Shown here: positions 19,683 through 31,000 of the stretch, in pieces
Layout: each line of letters opens with the position of its first letter
Numbering within the stretch: position 1 is the first letter of the stretch
Origin: Asparagopsis taxiformis
Lineage: Eukaryota > Rhodophyta > Florideophyceae > Bonnemaisoniales > Bonnemaisoniaceae
DNA: 64,000 nucleotides
NCBI GenBank assembly: GCA_030407315.1
Contig: JALQPE010000176.1
Span: 248,001 to 312,000, forward strand
Direction: 5' to 3'
Notes under the pieces: model-generated
Databases searched by the model: none
Told to the model about the DNA's origin: nothing
The model's input: only the letters and a program-made list of their open reading frames with translations
Made by a program: the position numbers and the translations under genes

Positions 19683-22118
19683 CTACCGAATTGAGTCCAA
19701 CAACTTTTGGAGCCTACTGTATTGTTTGCTGTGCAGGAAGCCCTCGAGGGAAAAATCGGTCGTCTTTGACGACTCGAACACTTCTGTTTCCCACTGCAGA
19801 ATGGAGAAGCTTGGATTTTCAGCACCCACCTCGGGGTATGCTGATGCAATACCGCCACAATAGAAGAAGAGATGGCGGAAACGTTTCTTCAGAATCCCCC
19901 ATGCATTGCTGAAACTGGTAGATTCATCAATAGCATGAAGCGAAGCCTTGAACACTTCCTCGCGATGGTAAGCTTCCAGGAATTCACCAAACTCTTGCTC
20001 TATGTACTCAATCTCTGCCGGTGAGAATGTCGTAGAGAGTCTGTGCGCCTGGTTACGTACATCGCTGTTGAATGCCGCACGTGTGAGCTTGATCAGTTCA
20101 TGAGGTAGCACTGGCGGCAAACGTGCTACAGGACTTCCTCCATCTCGGTCTCGTATAATATCTGAAAGGCGAACAACAGCAGAGAGGAACATTGTACCTA
20201 CCTTCTTGATAACCTCGTCTAGAGTTGGCGGAGGCAATTCACCCATGGCAATATGAATGAATGACCCTAGACCACTAAGGAAGTTACGAATAGTAGACTT
20301 GTGTACGACATATTTCCTCTCTAGGATGAGGTCCCATTCAGTCAGCAAACTCAATTCATCATCAGTGATAGGCCCCTTGCATCCGGAGATGCGATGGAGA
20401 GTTTGGACAAGTTCCGACAACTCGGAAGTTTGTTGAGACACCATAGTTGTCAATCCACGGATACGATGATATGTCTTTTCCGCGGCATGCGTGAATTCCC
20501 ATAGTGCCATAGCAAGGACCCACCATGACATATCGGGTTCACAGCCTGGTTTCTTCTCTTCTAAGTACTGAAGCAATCTTATACGATTCGTCTTGATCCA
20601 TTTCAAACATTTCTCCACAGAAAGCCAACTACTCGGAGAGAGTCTGGGACATACGGATTTCATTTCTTCTATCAGGGTGTCTTGACGACGCAAGTAAGCG
20701 ATGAGTTGGCTGAGAACGTCGTAAAATTCGTCATTGAGAATGGTATTGTATACATATTTCATGACGAGATCTAGTTGATTGGCTCCCGACCAGGAACGTA
20801 TTACTGTAGACGAAGCCTGTCCTTTGATGGTATCGACTATGACATGAGTTGGACTATTGACAACTTCAAAGCCATCCGTAGAAAGGCCAATGAGCTTATC
20901 TCTCCATGTCGTGCACAGTACATCAAGAAGACGAATGAGGGACTTTGAGATAGTTTCATAGTTATAGCGATCAGGCAAGGGTAATGCGAGAATATGGAAC
21001 GAGTGCATATCATCGGCTATACAGAAACGAATACGAACTTGTAGGAAGAAGGTTTGGCGGTGCGTGGAACGATCAAAGGAGAGAGAGAATGCCCACGAAT
21101 CGCGCATGAGGTCTGCGAGACCTTGGAAGTTTGCGGCCCATACGCATCGAATGTAAGCAATGACTTTTTGTTCGGTACATTCTTCAAGAAACTTCATTGT
21201 CGATGGGGGAGAGGATTGCACTAACGGCATTTGAGTAATGAGACCTGTAGTGAGCTTTGGCGAGGCACCCAAAGCCACAAATTTAACTGTAACATCATAT
21301 AGGCGCCTGTTCTTGATGTTAACAAAGTAGTCTGTAGTCGATTGTTGGGTGGTGGTGAAAGCTCGAATGGCGCGGTCTTTGGGCACGGATTCAATCTGTT
21401 GATCGAAGAGTAAATCGCCAATAACGACATCAACGATGGGCTTCTCGATCGCAAACTTGATGGGTCTATCTTGATCGGCTGCTAGCGCGCCAGCGGGTAA
21501 AAGATTTGGCTGGTCCACAACTGCGTCGGTGATAGGGGGAGCGGTCGACGGAGTAATGGGGGTAGGATTGCTAACGACATTTTCAATATGGGAGTAATCA
21601 TTGGCAGACTGATCATTTGCGGAAGCTAGATACAAGACTTTGCGCTCAGGTGATAGGCCTTTGTATTCAGTCCATCTGGTGGGATGCTGTCCAAGATGGT
21701 GCTGATGATAATTTTCAGTGCGGAAGGGCTGCTTAAAATGCTTGACGTGTTGAGTGGCGCGGCGCTTAGCGCCCACCTTTTCCTCGCGTCCAAATTTTTC
21801 GCAGAAACGACAGGCCACCGCTGTGACGACATTAGTGACTGGGTCGCGGGACACCGGTCGGAGGGCATAGAACATGCCATGGCCGGGTTGGAACGGCGTG
21901 TTGCGCTTGCCCCTTGGCATGACGGCAGATGGTGGGTGGCAAGCCGGGTGCGATCGAAAGGTCGGCTCGAAGATAGTGACGTGAGCCGGATTGCGCAAGT
22001 AATTTATTTGTTTAGTCCCTATTACGGCGCGCATGCGCGGGAATATGGCGACTTTGGTGGTTGGTCGCGCAAAACTCGGCTCCAAACCTCGCAGGGCAAA
22101 TGCCAACTGTCCTTGCAC
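19683..22118 (-). CDS. hAT-like transposase-derived protein with BED-like zinc finger
   Basis: This is a single uninterrupted frame of 811 codons. The preferred start is ATG 21920 (MPRGKRNTPFQ, 745 residues), because the family homology begins after it; the longer frame begins at 22118. A BED-like finger has CRFC (103-106 in the long numbering) and a His pair near 140-145, with GREEKVGAKRRAT and FKQPFRTENY between. An RNase H-like core follows: LSFDRSTHRQTFFLQV (first Asp), LIGLSTDGFEVVNS (second Asp) and SGANQLDLVMKY, matching the CxxHxxLxL-type region of hAT elements. The C-terminus (about 730-811, with DFSLEGFLHSKQ) resembles the hAT dimerisation region. No frameshift is present, so it is either a recently active element or a domesticated gene. 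Confidence 0.75.
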   Translation of the reverse strand: MQGQLAFALRGLEPSFARPTTKVAIFPRMRAVIGTKQINYLRNPAHVTIFEPTFRSHPACHPPSAVMPRGKRNTPFQPGHGMFYALRPVSRDPVTNVVTAVACRFCEKFGREEKVGAKRRATQHVKHFKQPFRTENYHQHHLGQHPTRWTEYKGLSPERKVLYLASANDQSANDYSHIENVVSNPTPITPSTAPPITDAVVDQPNLLPAGALAADQDRPIKFAIEKPIVDVVIGDLLFDQQIESVPKDRAIRAFTTTQQSTTDYFVNIKNRRLYDVTVKFVALGASPKLTTGLITQMPLVQSSPPSTMKFLEECTEQKVIAYIRCVWAANFQGLADLMRDSWAFSLSFDRSTHRQTFFLQVRIRFCIADDMHSFHILALPLPDRYNYETISKSLIRLLDVLCTTWRDKLIGLSTDGFEVVNSPTHVIVDTIKGQASSTVIRSWSGANQLDLVMKYVYNTILNDEFYDVLSQLIAYLRRQDTLIEEMKSVCPRLSPSSWLSVEKCLKWIKTNRIRLLQYLEEKKPGCEPDMSWWVLAMALWEFTHAAEKTYHRIRGLTTMVSQQTSELSELVQTLHRISGCKGPITDDELSLLTEWDLILERKYVVHKSTIRNFLSGLGSFIHIAMGELPPPTLDEVIKKVGTMFLSAVVRLSDIIRDRDGGSPVARLPPVLPHELIKLTRAAFNSDVRNQAHRLSTTFSPAEIEYIEQEFGEFLEAYHREEVFKASLHAIDESTSFSNAWGILKKRFRHLFFYCGGIASAYPEVGAENPSFSILQWETEVFESSKTTDFSLEGFLHSKQYSRLQKLLDSIR

Positions 22119-22521
22119 GAGCCAACCAAAACTTTACACGTGGAGAGGCTACTTGACGGCTACTCGACTAGCGACGGCTCTAGAGACTCGGGCGGACTAA
22201 CGATGGATGTTGTACAGTAACGTAGACGGTCGCACTGTACGCGCTCTCAACGCCAGTCTGCTTGTCTGCCTGCGCTGTGCTGTGCACTGCACTGTCTTAT
22301 GTGTTGTACAACCGCGTCCGCTTTGATCTGTCTGTCTACTATCTATCTCTCTCCCTCCCTCTCAACGTGACAACAACCTACCCCCTTTGCGCAGTCAGTC
22401 CAACCACCTGCTAACCAGCCATTCTCTCTGCCCCTCCCTCCAGATCACTCCCCTGCCCGCCCCCACCCATTCGCGCTGCTTACCTCCTAATCCTATTCGC
22501 TCAGCTCGCTGCCTCTCCCCA
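21921..22521. other. Divergent intergenic region
   Basis: This lies between the preferred start of the hAT-like gene (-) and exportin-1 (+). It is pyrimidine-rich on the plus strand from about 22320 to 22500 (CTCTC and CTCCC runs), typical of a 5' UTR or core promoter. The upstream frame extensions of both genes here lack an ATG or match nothing. Confidence 0.45.
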
Positions 22522-25500
22522 ATGGACCGCTTAGCGGATCCGAACCTGCCCGACGACCAGTACGTCAAGCTCCTCGAGCAGCCAGTGGCCATTCTCTACA
22601 CCTCTCCCAACGCTGCTGAACGCTTTGCTGCCCAGTCACTCCTTACTACCATCCAGGAACTCCCCAATGCTTGGGTTCGCGTCGATAAGGTGCTCGATTA
22701 CCCCGCCTCATCCAGCAACGCAAAGTTCTTCGCTCTGCAGATTTTGGAAAAGCTAATTCGCTACAGATGGAAAACTCTCCAGCGCTCCACCTGTGAAAGC
22801 ATCCGTAATTACGTCGTTAACAAGGTCATCAAGCTCTCCGAAACGGATGAATCTCTCAACAGAGAGCGCGTATTTCTCCGCAAACTCAACTTGATTCTCG
22901 TCCAGATCGTCAAGCAGGAATGGCCTGCAAAGTGGGAATCCTTCATGACTGAGATTGTCGGCGCCAGTCGCAGCAGCGTCAGCCTTTGCGAGAACAATAT
23001 GAAGATCCTACGTCTCCTATCAGAAGAGGTATTCGAGTTTTCCAATGGTCAAATGACTCAAGACAAAATCGTTGAGCTCAAGAAGCAGTTCAACGATGAC
23101 TTCAGCCGCGTCTTCCAGCTCTGTCAATACGTCTTCACTTCCACAGCAGATCTACAGAAGACAAGGCCCGCTCTGCTCGTTGCAACCCTTAATACTCTGG
23201 AAAAGTTCCTCTCCTGGATTCCTCTTGGTTACATCTTCGAAACTCAACTTATCGAGACTTTGGTCGGCTTCATGAGCGTCCCCGCCCTTCGTCACTCTGC
23301 CCTTCCCTGTCTGGTGGAGATCGCATCCCTCTCTGTAACAAACACTTACGACGATCGCTTCAGGATACTTTTCGTCGCCTTTGTCAAGCAGCTTGTCAAC
23401 GTCCTCCCGCGAGACACAGATATTGCAGCTGCGTATGAAGATTCCAACGATGAAGTACAGGGATTTGTCATGGATCTCGCTCTCTTCTTCACTGGTTTCT
23501 TCCGTGCCCATATTTCTCTCCTCGATGTGGACGGTCCACCCGATATCCAAGAAGCACTCCGAGTTGCCCATGAATATCTTGTTAAGATTTCCAGGGTGTC
23601 CGAGGTTGAAGTTTTCAAGACTTGTCTTGAATGGTGGTTCCGACTCGCTTCAGATCTGTACGATAATGAATGTCATATACCTCCAGGTGCTGATCGTAAT
23701 CGGCCGTTGCTGTTGGGAAACGCTCGCGATCATCCCCCTGCAGTCATTGGCATGGCCGGTGTCAGTGGTCCTGCAGCTGCAATTACAGTTTCCCCGAAGA
23801 GAAGCTTTTACGCCCCTATTTTGTCTGAAGTCCGTCGCGTAATGATTTCCCGCATGGCTAAACCGGAAGAAGTTCTCATCGTTGAAGACGAAAATGGCGA
23901 AATCGTTCGCGAAACCACCAAAGATACCGATGCCATCGCGCTGTACAAGACAATGAGGGAGACCCTAGTATTCTTAACGCACCTTGATACTGCCAACACC
24001 GAAGATATCATGTTATCGAAGCTCACATTGCAAATTGATAACACCGAGTGGTCTTGGAATAATCTGAACACTCTATGCTGGGCTATTGGTAGTATTTCTG
24101 GTGCTATGGGTGAAGAAGAAGAACGTAAGTTCTTGGTCACTGTAATCAAAGAGTTGCTGCACTTGTGTGAAATCAAACGCGGCAAAGATAACAAAGCGGT
24201 GGTAGCGTCCAATATCATGTACGTTGTCGGGCAATATCCGCGATTCCTTCGTGCACACTGGAAGTTCTTGAAAACTGTGGTCAACAAACTGTTCGAATTC
24301 ATGCACGAGACACATCCTGGTGTACAAGATATGGCCTGTGACACATTCTTGAAAATTGCGCAAAAGTGCCGGAGCAAGTTTGTTACTTTACAATCAGGGG
24401 AGTCGCGGCCATTCATTGTCGAGATGCTGGAGACTCTACCCGAGATCATTCAAAAACTGGAGACGCACCAAATCCAGTCATTCTATGAATCCTGTGGGTG
24501 CATCATTGCGAGCGAACACGACACTACTACGCAGAATCAGTTGATCATGAAGCTTTTCCAACTTCCTAACAGCAGTTGGCAACAGCTGCTCTACTCGGCT
24601 TCTTTCTCTGAAGATGTACTGCGACAGCGAGACAAGATGAAGAATTTTTCGAGCATTCTGCGAACCAATTCTCGTGTTGCGTTGTCTCTTGGTTCTCCAT
24701 ACCTCGTGCAGTTGGAATGGATCTATGCAGACATGCTAAAAGTTTACAAGGCTTACTCGAGTATGATACAAGCATTGGTAGCAGGTGGTTCGCAGTATGC
24801 CACAAAAACGGCCGATGCCAGGAACATGAGAGCTGTGAAACGCGAAGTCTTACGTGTTATCGAAACCTGTATCAGTACCTCTCAAGACAAAGATCGAGAT
24901 CAAATACGCAAGGGTATTGTCGAGCCTCTGACAGAACCAATACTTGGGGACTACTATTCATCTGTTGCCGATGCTCGAGAACCCGCAGTTCTGTCGCTGT
25001 TCTCAACAGTTGTGACATATATGAAAGGCAGCTTGTCAACTGCCGAGATCACAGTGATATTCAAGTCTGTGGTTGGCGTCACCCTTGACATGATCAAGAA
25101 TAACTTTGAAGACTTTCCCGATGCGAGAATCAATTTCTTCCACTTATTGAGGTCGATCAATCAGCACAATTTTAGCTCGCTCTTCGCTCTCGATGATAAT
25201 CCTGCGAAAGCGGAAGCCGAATTCCGTATTATCATCAATGCAATTGTCTGGGCATTCAAGCATACGGAACGCAACGTAGCTGAAACTGGACTTCAGATTT
25301 TGGTGGAAATGCTTCGCAATGTGGATAACTCTCCATTTGTGAACTACTTCTACAGGATTTATTTCAAGTCAATCCTTAATGATATTCTCTCCGTGCTAAC
25401 TGATACCTTCCATAGACCTGGATTCAAATTGCATGCTCAAATCCTGATGCATTTGATAGGAGCTGTGGCATCTGGACAAATCACCGAGCCCATCTGGGAC

Positions 25501-25845
25501 CAGTCGCAACCAGACCAAGTAGCACTTGCGACAGGGAATGGCAGCTCGCCACCTAGCAATGCGGTGTACTTGCAAAATCATTTGCTGAAGATTCTCAAAG
25601 ATGCGTTCCCTAACCTGACTGAAATGCAAGTGTCGGACATTGTCAAGAAGATATTGTCCGCATCAGACGAAAAGACATTCAAGGGCCATTTGCGAGATTT
25701 CCTTGTGCAGACCAAGGAGTTCTCATCAGGTGATAACACTGACTTGTTCGACGAAGAGAAGCAAATGCTTCTGCTTGAAAAGCAAAAAGCCGAGACTGAA
25801 CGGTTGGCAAGAACTCCTGGGCTAGTGGCACCGTCTAATTTCTAG
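22522..25845 (+). CDS. XPO1: Exportin-1 (CRM1), nuclear export receptor
   Basis: This is exportin-1, 1107 residues (human 1071), in one exon. It is a HEAT-repeat karyopherin that carries proteins with leucine-rich export signals, and some RNAs, out of the nucleus together with Ran-GTP. The frame opens at 22387, but without an ATG; ATG 22522 (MDRLADPNLPDDQYV) fits the family start. The importin-beta N-terminal region is followed by the CRM1 signature, including KRGKDNKAVVASNIMYVVGQ, YPRFLRAHWKFLKTVVNKLF and HPGVQDMACDTFLKIAQKC. Cys549, in LLHLCEIKRGK, aligns with the cysteine modified by leptomycin B in human CRM1 (Cys528). The C-terminus ends in a charged helix. Its stop lies 112 bp from the stop of RPB5. 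Confidence 0.97.
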   Translation: MDRLADPNLPDDQYVKLLEQPVAILYTSPNAAERFAAQSLLTTIQELPNAWVRVDKVLDYPASSSNAKFFALQILEKLIRYRWKTLQRSTCESIRNYVVNKVIKLSETDESLNRERVFLRKLNLILVQIVKQEWPAKWESFMTEIVGASRSSVSLCENNMKILRLLSEEVFEFSNGQMTQDKIVELKKQFNDDFSRVFQLCQYVFTSTADLQKTRPALLVATLNTLEKFLSWIPLGYIFETQLIETLVGFMSVPALRHSALPCLVEIASLSVTNTYDDRFRILFVAFVKQLVNVLPRDTDIAAAYEDSNDEVQGFVMDLALFFTGFFRAHISLLDVDGPPDIQEALRVAHEYLVKISRVSEVEVFKTCLEWWFRLASDLYDNECHIPPGADRNRPLLLGNARDHPPAVIGMAGVSGPAAAITVSPKRSFYAPILSEVRRVMISRMAKPEEVLIVEDENGEIVRETTKDTDAIALYKTMRETLVFLTHLDTANTEDIMLSKLTLQIDNTEWSWNNLNTLCWAIGSISGAMGEEEERKFLVTVIKELLHLCEIKRGKDNKAVVASNIMYVVGQYPRFLRAHWKFLKTVVNKLFEFMHETHPGVQDMACDTFLKIAQKCRSKFVTLQSGESRPFIVEMLETLPEIIQKLETHQIQSFYESCGCIIASEHDTTTQNQLIMKLFQLPNSSWQQLLYSASFSEDVLRQRDKMKNFSSILRTNSRVALSLGSPYLVQLEWIYADMLKVYKAYSSMIQALVAGGSQYATKTADARNMRAVKREVLRVIETCISTSQDKDRDQIRKGIVEPLTEPILGDYYSSVADAREPAVLSLFSTVVTYMKGSLSTAEITVIFKSVVGVTLDMIKNNFEDFPDARINFFHLLRSINQHNFSSLFALDDNPAKAEAEFRIIINAIVWAFKHTERNVAETGLQILVEMLRNVDNSPFVNYFYRIYFKSILNDILSVLTDTFHRPGFKLHAQILMHLIGAVASGQITEPIWDQSQPDQVALATGNGSSPPSNAVYLQNHLLKILKDAFPNLTEMQVSDIVKKILSASDEKTFKGHLRDFLVQTKEFSSGDNTDLFDEEKQMLLLEKQKAETERLARTPGLVAPSNF

Positions 25846-25957
25846 TCATGCGTTCGTTTGAAAAGTTTCTCACGTTAAGTTTCCTTGAAATAAAAAATGG
25901 GATGAAGCTTTGTTCATCATGACGTTTAACACACTATGAATCAATGTCTAGCCTCAA

Positions 25958-26620
25958 CTATCCGACACACAAGCGATATGTTACGTATCGACCGGCAGTC
26001 TCTGATGGGCGAGTGATTTTGACTACGTTGCCATGTACTAGACCATAGTATCTTGCAATCGGATCCTCCTTTTGAATTCGCGGCAATTGACTTTCCTTCA
26101 GTTTATACCTTGTTAGTAAATCCACCTTTTCCTCATCAGTTAAAACATCATGTCTCGGCACTAGAACATGTCTCGTAATGTTGACCAACAATTCATTCTC
26201 CAGAAACAACTCCATTCTACACTTTTCACCCGCACTCAATTTTTCCACTGCACTCTTCGCATACGGCGTCAACCCGGTCTGTACGATGATGATTGCACTA
26301 TGCACGCCGTCCCTCTCCATCTTCTCCGCTCTATCCGAAATCGGTTTCACACCGAGCAATTTGTTCCGATGCTCGTCCGGAAAGAAAACATAAACCTGGT
26401 CGCCCGCGTTGTCCCTCTTTTGTCGCAACAACGTCAACGAATCTCTGTTGTAATTGTGCAGAGCGAATTCGCGCTCAAATGTGCTGCGCGGCTGCAAAAG
26501 ATCCTCCTCTGTGTTCAACACCGCGTAGCCACGGTCGGAAAGCAACTCAAGAACAGTCCGTCGCACACGGAAAAGGCGTGATACTTCCTGCTCCGTGGCC
26601 GTCTCACTCATCCCTTGCAT
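25958..26620 (-). CDS. RPB5: RNA polymerases I/II/III common subunit RPABC1 (RPB5)
   Basis: This is RPB5, a subunit shared by nuclear RNA polymerases I, II and III; 220 residues (human 210). The N-terminal eukaryote-specific domain contains VRRTVLELLSDRGYAV. The C-terminal assembly domain, shared with archaeal RpoH, contains LFLENELLVNITRHVLVP, HDVLTDEEK, LLTRYKLKESQLPRIQ, DPIARYYGL and GRYVTYRLCVG at the end. These C-terminal motifs are diagnostic. The ATG at 26620 or 26611 could start the protein; both precede the conserved region. The gene is single-exon, and its 5' side faces prefoldin 3 across about 580 bp. Confidence 0.96.
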   Translation of the reverse strand: MQGMSETATEQEVSRLFRVRRTVLELLSDRGYAVLNTEEDLLQPRSTFEREFALHNYNRDSLTLLRQKRDNAGDQVYVFFPDEHRNKLLGVKPISDRAEKMERDGVHSAIIIVQTGLTPYAKSAVEKLSAGEKCRMELFLENELLVNITRHVLVPRHDVLTDEEKVDLLTRYKLKESQLPRIQKEDPIARYYGLVHGNVVKITRPSETAGRYVTYRLCVG

Positions 26621-27199
26621 CTTGCGGAACGCTCACGATGCAACTGTGATAATTTCTAAACCTCGCCAGCTGCGTTTTGTTCTTCTGCGCGGTTCTGTCG
26701 GCGAGGAAAATGTTGTTGGGCAGTAGTCAGTCAGTAACTTGATGAGGAGGCTAGCGGCGTTGGCGTAGTAGGAAAACCCACAATAACGGATCAACAATCT
26801 TGCGGAAAAAAAGTGTGTGAATTTTATGTCGTACTGTACGGGATTTGGCGAATTGTCGTGCGTTCACGTTGTAAATTGTGAAATTGGACAGCGATCGCGA
26901 TCGCGCTCAAGGCTTTGAGCTCTAAAGCTCTTTTTGTCTCCACTGAATTTCTCGACATCGCCGTCGCGTTCATTGGGCTTACGTCAACCCGCGTGGTATC
27001 TTTCACTTTCGAGAGATAGGCCACTGTACCTTCAGAAGTGACGTGAGCGTACGTGGATATTGATCGCACACCGCAACTGTCGTCCTTAAACCGAATCTTG
27101 TTACATCCCCATCCCACCGCAGCACCGATCGCGCATAGGGCGTCACTGATTATTTAGTGTGGTGTCTGGCAGTTGCAGCGCTTTGGAGTTTATCCTCTA
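26621..27199. promoter_or_regulatory. Divergent promoter region, RPB5 / prefoldin 3
   Basis: This 579-bp interval should hold both promoters. A 97-codon open frame on the minus strand (26824-27117) has no recognisable homology and is not called. No known motif is assigned. Confidence 0.4.
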
Positions 27200-27961
27200 A
27201 TGGCATCCAGCGCAGCAGATATGGCAGATTCTACCGTTATTCCAGACTCGATGGTCACAGTTCCAGATTCAGGCGATTTGCATCATGGTGTTCCGACCGC
27301 CATTTTCTTCGTAAGTTTGAACCATAGAGACAATTTAATGACCTATGTTCCATCCATGCAGTCAAACTGACGGTCTACGATTTCCTCTCAACCACTGTGA
27401 TTCGCTGCGGACCATGTGCCTTAGGATGACATTCCAAGCATTCTCAAGAACAAGGATGCTCGCGCGTTGGTAGATAAGCTATCGGCTCTGAGTCAAAAGT
27501 ATCGGTACTTTGAAGAAAAGCTGGTGACAAGCCGACAATCTCTCGAGGAGAAGATTCCAGAAGTGGAAAGAGCTCTCAAGGCGGTTCGTGTTTTACAGGA
27601 GAGAAACTTGAGGGACGGAGAAAATGACAAAGAAATTGAGACCCAATTTGAACTCAGCGACGGTATCTATGTGCGAGCAACGATTCCACCTTCTCCTTCC
27701 GTTTGCCTATGGCTGGGGGCCAATGTCATGGTGGAATATTCTCATGAGGAAGCGATTGCATTGCTTACAAAGAATCTCGATTCTGCCAAGGCCAGCCTAG
27801 CAGATACATGTAAGGATATCGACTACTTACGAGATCAGTTGAATACCACTGATGTGAATCTTTCCCGCGTTTACAATCACCACGTACAAAATGTTCGTAA
27901 GGGTGCTGCAGAAGGCCAAACCGCACGTGGAGCTTCTAAAGCAGCGATTGCGGCAAAGTGA
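27200..27961 (+). CDS. PFDN3: Prefoldin subunit 3 (VBP1), one intron
   Basis: This is an alpha-class subunit of the hexameric co-chaperone prefoldin, which hands nascent actin and tubulin to the chaperonin CCT. Exon 1 is 27200-27310 (37 codons, ending GVPTAIFF) and exon 2 is 27425-27961; the product has 215 residues. The intron (27311-27424, 114 nt) has donor GTAAGT, a CTGAC motif and a TTAG acceptor, phase 0. Exon 2 begins with DDIPSILKN and gives the coiled-coil and beta-hairpin parts, with KYRYFEEKL, the strongly conserved VCLWLGANVMVEY and YLRDQLNTTDVNLSRVYN. The match runs over the splice junction (PxAxFxxD). The 3' end converges on the ARF-GEF gene with only 88 bp between stops. Confidence 0.95.
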
Positions 27962-28049
27962 ATAGTTACACAGGATCAATCACTGAAACTACAAGTTGAT
28001 ACATCCTTAGTCTGATGCTTAATTATATTTCGTCATCTGTCAATTGTAA

Positions 28050-31000
28050 CTACGTAGAGGATGTCACTGAAACAGAAGGTAAAGTACTCGACAAACTCCT
28101 ATCTTCCTCACCGGTAGAATTTGCGACATTTTCATTCGCATCTACGTTGACGTGTTCAATAATTTCACCCTTAGTATCCTTGTCCGAACCTGGTGCTTGT
28201 GCAGCCGCAGATATTGTTTCTTCAATATCAGGAAGAAACTTGCGCACTATTGCAAACGTCGCATTCCATCGTACTCGATGTTCTAGCTTCAGCAAGCCAC
28301 AGTCGTACATGACCAATAGAATGTTCTTCACAGTCTCGGGGACATGCTCGACAAGCTCATCCGTTTCCCCACCCCGCTTTTCCAAGTTAGCCGCTCTCAG
28401 TTCAGTAGACATCTTTCTGCCGCTCTCAATTGCAATTCGGAATACTTCTAGTATTGCAAGCCAGAGTTCGGTAAATGCCTCGTCATTCAAACCCGCAGCA
28501 ATAGAAGCATGATGCTGAAGAAACGTTTTGGATGTCAATGTCACTGCCTTCATCCGTGTACGATTGCACGCCGCTACTACAGACTGTAGCAGTTGTTCAT
28601 CATGCTCTGGCGAGATGACGAAATTGCGGGATCTGCCTCTGTTCAAAGCTGCTGCTGCTTTTCGTTCATCAAGCAGTTTCTTCTGAGCACTTCTTTCCGC
28701 TTCAACTGTGGCATTAAGGAACCCGTGAGTTGTGAATAATTGTGACATGAGCGGTAACAAAACGGTATTCAGAGCTTGGCTCCACTGCCAGGCTGAAAGA
28801 AATTCGGTCGAACCGCCAGTTGCTAAAACTCTTTCTAGAACGCCTATAGCAGAATTCCTGACCTTCCCACGAGAATCCCGTACAGCCGATGCAAAGCCGA
28901 GGAACAAAGGGCCCCAGAATTCAGACCACAATTCACTCTTTTTGCCTTCCGATTCCGCAGCGCTCCCTCCAAGTACTGCTTTGTTCTCGAAAACCGTTTC
29001 TGTCGAAAACTTAGCGATACGTCGTGAAAGTAGGTAGAGCAACTCCAGTGCCCGAATTGAGACGTCCACAGACGGACATGAAGCAAATGCTAATATCGCA
29101 TCAAGTAGTGGTGCATACGTCTCTGGTGATATGGCATCGTATGCAGATTGGTCAGTTAGTATACAAGAAATTGTTTCCAGACCAATTCCACGAGCTGTTT
29201 GATTAGAGCGTGCAGAACTCTCTGCAATAGACAAAATAGCATGCCACCCTGACGTAGAGTAGATGTTGGAGCCATGTGATCTAACAATGTTGTAGACACC
29301 AGAGGCTATTGGTATTGAAAGAGCTTCAGCAGTTTCTCCGGAGAGCCGCACTAAAAGGTTGAGACCGCGCAGGACATCATCTCGTATGGCGTCTCGATGT
29401 AGCAATCGTACACCAACACGAAGAAGAGCAATCACAGCACGCTCGAGTACTGCTGAAGGTTGAGTTGCGGGAGCAATTATCTTAACAATGAGACCGTGCA
29501 ATGCTGGCCAGGGAATATGCAATCTATCCCGATTCTGAAGTGTCAGCTCGCACAGCATATCGATACAAAACGCCAACACAAATTCGCGAGCTTTCCGCTC
29601 ATCCTTCTCACGGTTGGCAACTTCATACGATGGTGTGAGTCCAAATGAAGCAAAGTCTACATCTCTGTCAGCAGATGCACCTGCTCTTCTCATATTTGTG
29701 ACTCCAACGATCACTGAAGAGTCTTGTCTTGGACTTGGCGGTGCAATTTCAGACCACGCTAGAACAGAATCTTCTACCATTGGGGGCTCTTCCGGAGCTT
29801 TCGTTGACTCGTCGTTAATGTCAGCATTCTTCCCTGCTTCCATGACACGAACTGCTGACCGTGCAATAGCTTTTGAAAGATTTTCTAAAGCAGTTGGTCT
29901 CAGGATCTTTGCCTCGTTGATTATGACATCTTCTATGCGGCAACCTGCGATACATTTCCTAGCTAGTTCTTGCGCTTCAGAGTCTTCAGGGCTTCGCATT
30001 TTGATGTACGTCGGAGGAACATTGGAAACTCGTCGAATAGATCGCCCGTCTGCTGTAGTGGCATGATAGTGTTCATCATCCTCGTCCTCATCAGAATCCA
30101 GTTCTGAACCGATAGATGCGGCCAGAATTGCCGCAAAGAACCCATTCGCACGCGGTGCCTTCTTCGGTTTTTCCCCATCCCTTTCGGAATCTGTTCTGCG
30201 ATCCACCTGAGAAGGCCACCAGGAAGGAATCAAATTGGAGTTTTCCAGCACTTCTTTTTCCACACCCACCAAATCCCCGCCATATCCTCCGATTTGCTGT
30301 TCAAGTTCCACAGGTAACAAGCAAAGAGCATGCAGGCGCAACAGATATGCGACAAGGGATTGCCATCCCTCAGCTTCCAGCCAGTCGCCACATTGTCGGG
30401 ATACGCCAGATAATGCTACTGCAGCCATTTGAGCCTTGATGTCCGTGCCAAACCGAACAATTGTTCCACTCAATGGTCCTTCGCGCAGCGTAGTCGCAGT
30501 TGTAAGAGACGAAATAACTGCATCAGTCGGACGACTCATTTTATATGATGTTGCACATCGTGCAACGGACAAAAAGCCTTCCAATGCCTTCTGAACAGAA
30601 TTGGCATCTCCAGCTTCATTGAGTATCGCATTGGCACTGACAACAGCTGCTTCCCACGTTAGCGAGAAAAGTTCCTGGTCAAACAGTCGAGCTTCACTCC
30701 ACTTTAGAAGCTTCCCACCAGACGTCGCCATGTTTTTGATTTGTTCATCCCATAGGAGATCGGTGAGAGCACCAATACCCGCTTCATCGCTCATTCGAAT
30801 TTCAACAGCAGCGATGGAATCGAAAATATCGGATAAGAACCATCGCGGAAAGTCACCCCCGCCATTGACACCTCTGCAATTCCGAACAAAGTCGTCCAAC
30901 ACCATTTTTGTTCGAATAGAGTCATTGTGCTGATCTGTATTTAACATCACCACCGAGAAGCTCAGAACGTACGCTGCATCAGCAGTCTTCAGCACGCCGA

